17,866 bases of DNA from SKGA01 sp051819745 (GTDB taxonomy: Archaea; Nanobdellota; Nanobdellia; Woesearchaeales; SKGA01). Below, piece by piece: positions 12,534 to 17,866 of this stretch. The notes beneath the pieces are model-generated. The model saw only the letters and a program-made list of their open reading frames with translations. It did not search any database and had not been told where the DNA came from. The number at the start of each line of letters is the position of its first letter. The first letter of the stretch is position 1. The DNA lies in contig JBNJGO010000016.1 of NCBI GenBank assembly GCA_051819745.1, positions 1 to 17,866 of the forward strand, in the 5' to 3' direction. A program made the position numbers and the translations under genes.

Positions 12534-14078
12534 ATGAAACTCAACCAAACCTTTGATAAAAAAACTGAGTATATCACTTATTTTGGAAAAGAATTAGGTT
12601 GGAAGCCAGAATTTCTAGAATATGTAAACGCAGTAAAAGCTGGAGGATATCAGACGGCAGACAATAGCGATGAAGATCCTTATCCTGAACCAGTAAAACG
12701 TTTACGTCTTATCAATGAAAAACAAAATGCCAGTATTGAAGAGACATATTATTGGTGCCTTGATTTTTTACGTCGAGAATTAGGATTTCCGATGGTTGAA
12801 AAAATATATGATATCTTTAGCGCATCAGAATCAAGTGCTCAATTTGGAAATGTCGGTCAAAAACAAACCATTCAACAAGATAAAGCAAGCCAATACTTGC
12901 AATACATCGGACAATTCGTTAAACAATTATTTCAGCTTGTAAGAGAGTTACGAGTTATTGATGAAAAACTTCAACCCTATAAGGATTGGAAAACAAGCAA
13001 GAGTGCAGATATAACCTTAAAACAATATTTCAGCCAATTCGCGGAAGGTACTGCACAAAACCCTAGTCCAGATACGGTTTACCAACTCGCTCAACGAATA
13101 GGATATACTGTCCTTCCAGATCTTTTTTTCAACACACATGTTTATGATATAAAAAAAGTAGATAAAGAAGTTGACAGCGGTCAGACAAAAGAATTTAACA
13201 AACAACTAAGAACAGTTCTCAAACGAAAACTATACCAGTTTTTGAATTGGAGAGAAAAAACAGAACGAGAACTTCATCATCGTAGAAAATTCCTTCTTCA
13301 ATATCTCAGGCAACACTGGAAAATCATACAATTATACATGTCTTGGATCAAACCATACATTCGGACTGCACGAAGATTAGCAAGCAATCCTAAACAATTA
13401 GATAGTCCGGAAATAATCAATGCTTTTGACACAACAAAACTCGAGGTTGAATTACTTGCAAAAAAACCCCTTGATTTGAAAAAAAACGACGGCCATTATA
13501 GTTGTATACTCCTCAATTTCCGATTTACAACACAACCAACACTCTCCTACGATCAAAGATATCAAAGTCAAGCAGTGGCTCATTCTGGAAAGGCAGAAGT
13601 GACATTAAGATCATATGGCTGGCATGAAAGCGATATCGAAGCATATCGTAAAATGAGAGATCGACAAGATGTAGATATGTTAAAGATGATCGATGAACAC
13701 ATTGCAGGAGCATTTGATTATCTAGGGGAAGAATTCGAAAAATATCTTGAAGAAGCGGGAGAAGAGTTTACTACAGAAAAGAAAAACGAAGAGAAAAAAA
13801 ACAAAGAAAGCGGACGAAAAGAAGCAAAAGATAAGCTTAAAGAACAAAATAAATATGCTAAATGGGGCCCTCTCGAACCATTTGTTTCGATGGGTGCAGG
13901 TCTTGAAGATCTTGGAAAATCCTTATTTTCGGGTTCAAAAGTTGATAAAAGCAAGACTGAAGATAGTGTGAAAAAAGGAGATAATAGTAAACGAAAAGCC
14001 GCAGGGAAAAAAGCAGCTGGAGAAATGGGCGTTCTTTACACAATCTATAAAAAATCTCATGGATTCCTGTCATGGTAA
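12534..14078 (+). CDS. Conserved-looking 514-residue protein, function unknown
   Basis: I do not recognise the family. The protein has no convincing membrane segment. Residues 10-100 form a globular region rich in aromatic residues (FGKELGWKPEFLEYVNAV; TYYWCLDFLRRELGFP). Residues 117-145 and 221-285 are long amphipathic helices, the latter very basic and aromatic (LHHRRKF, LRQHWKII, WIKPYIRTARRLA), which could bind nucleic acid or membrane. Residues 320-362 suggest beta strands (YSCILLNFRFTT; KAEVTLRSYGWHESD). A Lys/Glu-rich linker (408-440) and a second basic stretch (469-496) flank a Gly/aromatic segment. The C-terminus ends in an aromatic motif (HGFLSW). Globular parts interrupted by charged linkers suggest a structural or scaffold role, but nothing decides it. 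It converges on the GTPase gene with a 27-bp A-rich gap. Confidence 0.7.
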   Translation: MKLNQTFDKKTEYITYFGKELGWKPEFLEYVNAVKAGGYQTADNSDEDPYPEPVKRLRLINEKQNASIEETYYWCLDFLRRELGFPMVEKIYDIFSASESSAQFGNVGQKQTIQQDKASQYLQYIGQFVKQLFQLVRELRVIDEKLQPYKDWKTSKSADITLKQYFSQFAEGTAQNPSPDTVYQLAQRIGYTVLPDLFFNTHVYDIKKVDKEVDSGQTKEFNKQLRTVLKRKLYQFLNWREKTERELHHRRKFLLQYLRQHWKIIQLYMSWIKPYIRTARRLASNPKQLDSPEIINAFDTTKLEVELLAKKPLDLKKNDGHYSCILLNFRFTTQPTLSYDQRYQSQAVAHSGKAEVTLRSYGWHESDIEAYRKMRDRQDVDMLKMIDEHIAGAFDYLGEEFEKYLEEAGEEFTTEKKNEEKKNKESGRKEAKDKLKEQNKYAKWGPLEPFVSMGAGLEDLGKSLFSGSKVDKSKTEDSVKKGDNSKRKAAGKKAAGEMGVLYTIYKKSHGFLSW

Positions 14079-14105
14079 AAAACTAATTCTTAAAAAAAAA
14101 ATAAT

Positions 14106-15200
14106 TTAACGTAAATGAATTTCAAGAATATCTTCATCTTTTAGAACATGTTTTTCTTGAATTTTTTGTCCGTCAAATTTTGCACTTGGACCCCAAATAC
14201 GAGCGAAACGAAACTTATCAAGAAAATCCTTATGCAATTTCAAACAAACATCCTTAATCTTGGCATTTCTGAACATAATAAGAGGTTCCTCTAGATCAGC
14301 ATCCTCAGCAGGTTCTTTAAGATAAATACGAATAAGATCTAATTTTTTGAAAATCAATTCCTTGAGTTCATCAATACCCTTTCCTTTTTGAGCGCTAATA
14401 GCAATATCTGCAGAAAATTTTTCAATAAGCGAGTTTAATTGCTCTGGTGAAACCAAATCAGATTTGTTAATGACAGTAATTGCAGACATATATTTCTTAT
14501 TTCCTTCAATACAATCAATAAATTGATCAATAGTGATATCATCGCGAAGAACAACTTCAGCGTTATTGATACGAAATTCTTTGAGAATGCGGGTCACTGT
14601 TTCTTCATCAATATATGTGAGAGGAACAGTTGAACCAAATCGAATACCATCTTTTGCAGTTTTTGTAATTTTAACGTCGGGCTTTCGCTGGTTGAGACGA
14701 ATATCCGTGTCATAGATTTCTTTGATAATAACGTTATACTCTTGAGGTCGTGTTGCATCGAGAAGAATAATACACAAATCGGCACCCCTCATACTCGAGA
14801 GAACTTCCTTACCACGACCTTTTCCGGAAGCCGCACCCTTAACAATACCAGGAACATCAAGGATTTGAATATTAGCATGACGATACTTAAGCATACCCGG
14901 AACACACGTTAATGTCGTGAACGCATACGAACCCACTTCAGATTCTGCACCCGTAATTCTGTTTAAAAGAGTGGATTTACCTGCCGACGGAAAACCAACG
15001 AGAATAACGGTACCATCACCAGTTTTTCTAACTTCCCAACCATCACTGGAACCGCCTTTAGAGCTTCTCGCTTCTTCCTTTTCCTTAAGCTTTGCAATCT
15101 GAGCCTTATATTGACCAATAGCAGACTGTGTTTTCTTATTATAAGGAGTGTTTGCTATACGCTCCTCAAGTTCCTTTATTTTACTATCATAATCTACCAT
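14106..15200 (-). CDS. drg: DRG-type (OBG-HflX superfamily) GTPase with TGS domain
   Basis: A 364-residue GTPase of the developmentally regulated GTP-binding group, universal in archaea and eukaryotes and associated with ribosomes and translation. In order: an N-terminal helical hairpin (about 4-45), P-loop GFPSAGKST (69-77), G2 FTTLT (94-98), G3 DVPG (115-118), the DRG-typical KGAASGKGRGKEVLSSMRGAD (121-141), a helical insertion (about 160-235), G4 NKSD (245-248), G5 SAQKGKG (269-275), and a C-terminal TGS domain (about 290-364). All nucleotide-binding motifs are intact. A short Ser/Gly-rich segment (46-54) links the N-terminal helices to the G domain. The TATA box (minus strand, 15231-15244) lies 31-43 bases before the ATG. 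The gene diverges from the deaminase-family gene. Confidence 0.94.
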   Translation of the reverse strand: MVDYDSKIKELEERIANTPYNKKTQSAIGQYKAQIAKLKEKEEARSSKGGSSDGWEVRKTGDGTVILVGFPSAGKSTLLNRITGAESEVGSYAFTTLTCVPGMLKYRHANIQILDVPGIVKGAASGKGRGKEVLSSMRGADLCIILLDATRPQEYNVIIKEIYDTDIRLNQRKPDVKITKTAKDGIRFGSTVPLTYIDEETVTRILKEFRINNAEVVLRDDITIDQFIDCIEGNKKYMSAITVINKSDLVSPEQLNSLIEKFSADIAISAQKGKGIDELKELIFKKLDLIRIYLKEPAEDADLEEPLIMFRNAKIKDVCLKLHKDFLDKFRFARIWGPSAKFDGQKIQEKHVLKDEDILEIHLR

Positions 15201-15230
15201 GGTGTTTATCTTTTATACTGGGACGATGCA

Positions 15231-15244
15231 GTATTTATAAATTT
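15231..15244 (-). promoter_or_regulatory. TATA box for drg
   Basis: The minus-strand sequence AAATTTATAAATAC, 31-43 bases before the GTPase start codon. This 127-bp intergenic region also holds the deaminase gene's TATA box at 15293-15303. Confidence 0.5.
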
Positions 15245-15292
15245 GAGGGAATAAGTAAGAAAATAAGCATAAAATAAGATAAATCAAGAAAA

Positions 15293-15303
15293 AATATATA
15301 AAG
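15293..15303 (+). promoter_or_regulatory. TATA box for the deaminase-family gene
   Basis: AATATATAAAG, 25-35 bases before the ATG at 15328, giving a leaderless or very short leader. Confidence 0.5.
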
Positions 15304-15327
15304 AAACAATCATTTTGGAACTCTACC

Positions 15328-16392
15328 ATGAAAACACTTGTCGATTCTGACTTTAGCACACTTATCAAAAAAAAATACATACGATCAAAAACTTCTCTCC
15401 AAAAACACCTTCAACCAGCAAGTATTGATATTCCTCTGGGAAGAACTGCTTATCACCTACAACAAAAATTCATTCCATTCTCAAGCGACATCAAAACGGT
15501 TGCAAAACAATTAAGTATAGAAAAACTAGATTTGAAAAAAGGAGCTAACCTGTATCGGGGACAAACATACCTTGTAAAATGTTTAGATCTTGATCTTCCA
15601 AAAAATATTTCTGGCGTAGTCAGTCCAAAAAGCTCTATCGGAAGAATTGATGTTCGAGTCAGATCGATTGTGGACAACCATTACTTGTATGATACAGTAG
15701 ATGCTGGAAAAAAAGGAGAATTATGGCTTGAAATAACACCCCGATCATTCAATATCAGAGTACAACAAGGAATTCCACTCGCCCAATTACGTCTTATTGA
15801 TGAAACGTTAGAAGCAGAAAAAGATCCAATACAGCAAGAGTTTATAACGACAACAAAAGGAAATTCTCGAAAAGGAAGGTTTTATCAAGGAAAGCTAGTG
15901 CTTGGACTGAATGTAAAGCCAGGAACACTCATAGGATATGAAGCGAAATCAACAAATGAAATTATAGACTTGAGCAAAAAAAACGCTTACGAACCAAAAC
16001 GATTTTTCAGAGAATTATACACTGAAAAAAAACAAGGAATGTTACAAGGAAAATTTGTCCTTGAAAAAGATCGATTCTACATTCTCGGAACAAAAGAGCT
16101 CGTTAGCATTCCAAAAGAATATTCTCTTGAAATGGTTTCTATCGATCCAAAACTAGGAGACCTTACCGTCCATTACGCAGGATTTTTCGACCCAGGATTT
16201 GGATTTCCAAAAGGAGCAAATGGTGTCTTAGAAATACGACCACACGAAGTTACTACAGTATATCACGGACAACCGATTTGTCTTATGAAATGCTTTGAAA
16301 ACAAGAAAATACCAACTTCAATGTATGGGGAAAACTGTAATAATTATCAATTTCAACGAGGACCTCGTTTGTCAAAATTCTTCAAACAATAA
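15328..16392 (+). CDS. dcd: Two-domain dCTP deaminase-family protein
   Basis: A 354-residue protein resembling the long 2'-deoxycytidine 5'-triphosphate deaminases known from alphaproteobacteria and some archaea, about twice the usual Dcd length. Two dUTPase-like beta domains follow each other. In the first (about 5-160), QPASIDIPLG (29-38), SPKSSIGR (99-106) and LWLEI (132-136) give the Dcd active-site set: Ser102/103, Arg106 and Glu135. In the second (about 185-330), the matching segments are SIDPKLGD (271-278), DPGFGF (288-293) and GVLEI (299-303); the glutamate is kept, but the serine and arginine positions are changed. So the first half probably carries the activity that converts dCTP to dUTP for dTTP synthesis, and the second is structural or regulatory. 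dUTPase activity cannot be excluded. It converges on the TctA-like gene with a 13-bp gap. Confidence 0.82.
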   Translation: MKTLVDSDFSTLIKKKYIRSKTSLQKHLQPASIDIPLGRTAYHLQQKFIPFSSDIKTVAKQLSIEKLDLKKGANLYRGQTYLVKCLDLDLPKNISGVVSPKSSIGRIDVRVRSIVDNHYLYDTVDAGKKGELWLEITPRSFNIRVQQGIPLAQLRLIDETLEAEKDPIQQEFITTTKGNSRKGRFYQGKLVLGLNVKPGTLIGYEAKSTNEIIDLSKKNAYEPKRFFRELYTEKKQGMLQGKFVLEKDRFYILGTKELVSIPKEYSLEMVSIDPKLGDLTVHYAGFFDPGFGFPKGANGVLEIRPHEVTTVYHGQPICLMKCFENKKIPTSMYGENCNNYQFQRGPRLSKFFKQ

Positions 16393-16405
16393 TAACGATT
16401 TTTTC

Positions 16406-17602
16406 TTACCATAAATACATTATGACAGGAATAAGAAGGGTTCCAAGCAACATATTCTTTTGAGCGCCAAGCGTACTTGCAAGAACACCTAATGATGTTG
16501 CAGTCACTAAAATCAACAAACCTTGCAATCCACTTAATAACACAACAATACAAACTAAAAAAGCAATAACACTAACTACAACTAAATGATAATCTACTTT
16601 CTGCATGAAAACCGCCATTTTCTTTGAGAGAAAAAGACCTATAATAACAGCTACAGCACCAGTGATGAGAATGATGGGAAAGAAAAGCAAAATATGAGTA
16701 TTGGTAAGAGTATCCACTATCGTTGACATCCCAAGAACAGCACCATTTCGTGCTTTTTGCAATATAACTAGCGTGACTAAAGAAAAAGCGAAATTAACCG
16801 TGTTAATACCACCAACAAGAAGCAGATAATCACGAGCAGATTTTTCTCTCATCGTGGCACTGGAAACAATAGCTGCCTGGCTAGAACCAAAACCAGGGAG
16901 AAAAGAAGCAAACATACCGACAATAGTTGCCCTAGAAACTGTTCGTTCAACATCAGAAATTTTCAAAGGAATATTTCCTGAAATAGACTGTTTAGGAAGA
17001 GCTGAAGAACCCATCAAACTCAAAACAAGTGTGCTTGTCCCAAACAACCCTGAAAGAAGAGGGAGAAGAATATGTTGTTGAGAAACAAGATCAAAACACA
17101 ATAAACCAAGAACTCCTGAAAGTAGCAAAAATAAGGCATTAAGAACAAAACGTCTCGACAATACAAGAATAACAACCAAAATCACTACAAGCGCTTGGGC
17201 GATAAAGGGTTCAACAACCTGTTGTACGCGTTCAAGAAAAGCCAACCCATAGGGAAACATCAATAACGTACAAACCAAAGCAAAAAATGATCCTATCAAC
17301 GTGTATGTGATTGCATGATGACCTTTTCCTTCAAGCAAGAGTTGATGTCCGGGTAAAACACTAACGACTTGATCAGCATCAGGAGCGCCAAGATATATGC
17401 TAGGAATACTATCTAAAAAAGAATGAGTGAGGGCAAGTGTCAAGATAAATATTGCAACAAAAATAGGATTTATGCCTGCGAGAACACCAGTAGAACTCAC
17501 AACAATAGCTGTAATAAGATTAACATGAACGCCAGGGATGAGTCCGGTAAAGACCCCGGCGGATATCCCAACGAGGATCGCACCAATAATTTCAAAGAGC
17601 AT
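16406..17602 (-). CDS. TctA/DUF112-family membrane protein
   Basis: A 398-residue multi-span inner-membrane protein of the archaeal branch of the TctA (tripartite tricarboxylate transporter large subunit) family. Motifs: GVFTGLIPGVHVN (16-28), DSIPSIYLGAPD (64-75), LPGHQLLLEGKGHHA (83-97), and, in the repeated second half, FLPGFGSSQAA. The protein shows the family's internal pseudo-repeat of a glycine/proline-rich loop after hydrophobic helices. About ten hydrophobic segments are visible. Bacterial TctA works with TctB and a periplasmic TctC; neither is nearby, and archaeal versions usually occur alone, so the substrate is unknown. CTTTAAATTC on the minus strand (17621-17630) lies 19-28 bases before the start. 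Confidence 0.88.
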   Translation of the reverse strand: MLFEIIGAILVGISAGVFTGLIPGVHVNLITAIVVSSTGVLAGINPIFVAIFILTLALTHSFLDSIPSIYLGAPDADQVVSVLPGHQLLLEGKGHHAITYTLIGSFFALVCTLLMFPYGLAFLERVQQVVEPFIAQALVVILVVILVLSRRFVLNALFLLLSGVLGLLCFDLVSQQHILLPLLSGLFGTSTLVLSLMGSSALPKQSISGNIPLKISDVERTVSRATIVGMFASFLPGFGSSQAAIVSSATMREKSARDYLLLVGGINTVNFAFSLVTLVILQKARNGAVLGMSTIVDTLTNTHILLFFPIILITGAVAVIIGLFLSKKMAVFMQKVDYHLVVVSVIAFLVCIVVLLSGLQGLLILVTATSLGVLASTLGAQKNMLLGTLLIPVIMYLW

Positions 17603-17795
17603 GTAGTTGCTCTAGCGTTTGAATTTAAAGGTTTGAAGGCTTCTTTTCCGGAAGATTTCCGAATAGGTTTTATATTGCGAATCATACGAATTTATTTGAT
17701 AATTGAGTTAAAAAAATAACAACTAAATGTTTTAATGTAAATGAAAAATAATCAAAACACATAATTTAAAAAAACAAACACCATCTCTTATTTAC
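17603..17795. other. Divergent intergenic region
   Basis: Holds the TATA-like element of the TctA-type gene (minus strand, 17621-17630) and, for the plus strand, ATAATTTAAAA (17761-17771), 25-35 bases before the ATG of the last gene. The stretch in between has no tRNA fold or open frame that I can support. Confidence 0.45.
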
Positions 17796-17866
17796 ATGAA
17801 CAACAAGCTAATTAAAAAACGCCTTGAAGAACTTGAAACGAAAGACCATTCTATCAAAGTAAAACA
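17796..17866 (+). CDS. Start of a gene cut by the window end
   Basis: An ATG opens a frame of 23 codons that runs off the window: MNNKLIKKRLEELETKDHSI followed by KVK. The visible part is a charged helix. The TATA-like element 25-35 bases upstream and the lack of in-frame stops support a real start. The fragment is too short to assign a family. Confidence 0.5.
   Translation, partial: MNNKLIKKRLEELETKDHSIKVK

Noticed and set aside
13718..13971. Frames on both strands over the Lys/Glu-rich linker of the 514-residue gene
   Set aside because: By-products of AAA/GAA-rich codons; they lack promoters and recognisable sequence.

Overview
The window looks like chromosomal DNA of an AT-rich archaeon, probably of the DPANN group (Woesearchaeota-like; the rank is inferred from gene content and not tested). 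Evidence: a TYW1/Taw1 wyosine-tRNA enzyme, a DRG-type GTPase with TGS domain, an archaeal XerA-type recombinase, a TctA/DUF112 membrane protein, and TATA boxes placed about 22-35 bases before many start codons, as expected for leaderless or short-leader archaeal transcripts.

Region 1 (1-2226) is the unusual part. A 145-bp inverted repeat (53-197 and 2003-2147, 144/145 complementary) encloses three co-directional genes: a PadR-family regulator, a 111-residue protein of unknown function, and a complete tyrosine recombinase. Each arm carries a nested 31-bp palindrome near its outer end and several copies of TTTAAGCAA, which recurs every 45 bp on the left. A second palindrome, strongly similar to the bacterial dif site, lies over the predicted xerA start of transcription. 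The whole reads as a compact self-contained recombinase cassette, either an invertible segment or a small mobile element with very long terminal repeats.

Region 2 (2227-6378) has four minus-strand genes with separate promoters: a coiled-coil/helix-turn-helix protein, a five-helix membrane protein with an acidic serine-rich tail, a two-CBS protein, and a nucleotidyltransferase-fold protein in which the fold appears twice, the first copy without active-site residues.

Region 3 (6379-12458) carries a eukaryote-like (UAP1-type) UDP-sugar pyrophosphorylase, Taw1, two divergent unrecognised genes sharing a 106-bp promoter region, a DEDDh exonuclease, and a bacterial-type glycerol-3-phosphate dehydrogenase (GpsA).

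Region 4 (12459-17866) carries a 514-residue unrecognised protein, a DRG-like GTPase, a two-domain dCTP deaminase-family protein, a TctA/DUF112 transporter-like protein, and the first 23 codons of a gene cut by the window edge. Except for exonuclease-gpsA, genes appear individually transcribed. No rRNA, tRNA, CRISPR array or replication initiator gene was recognised.
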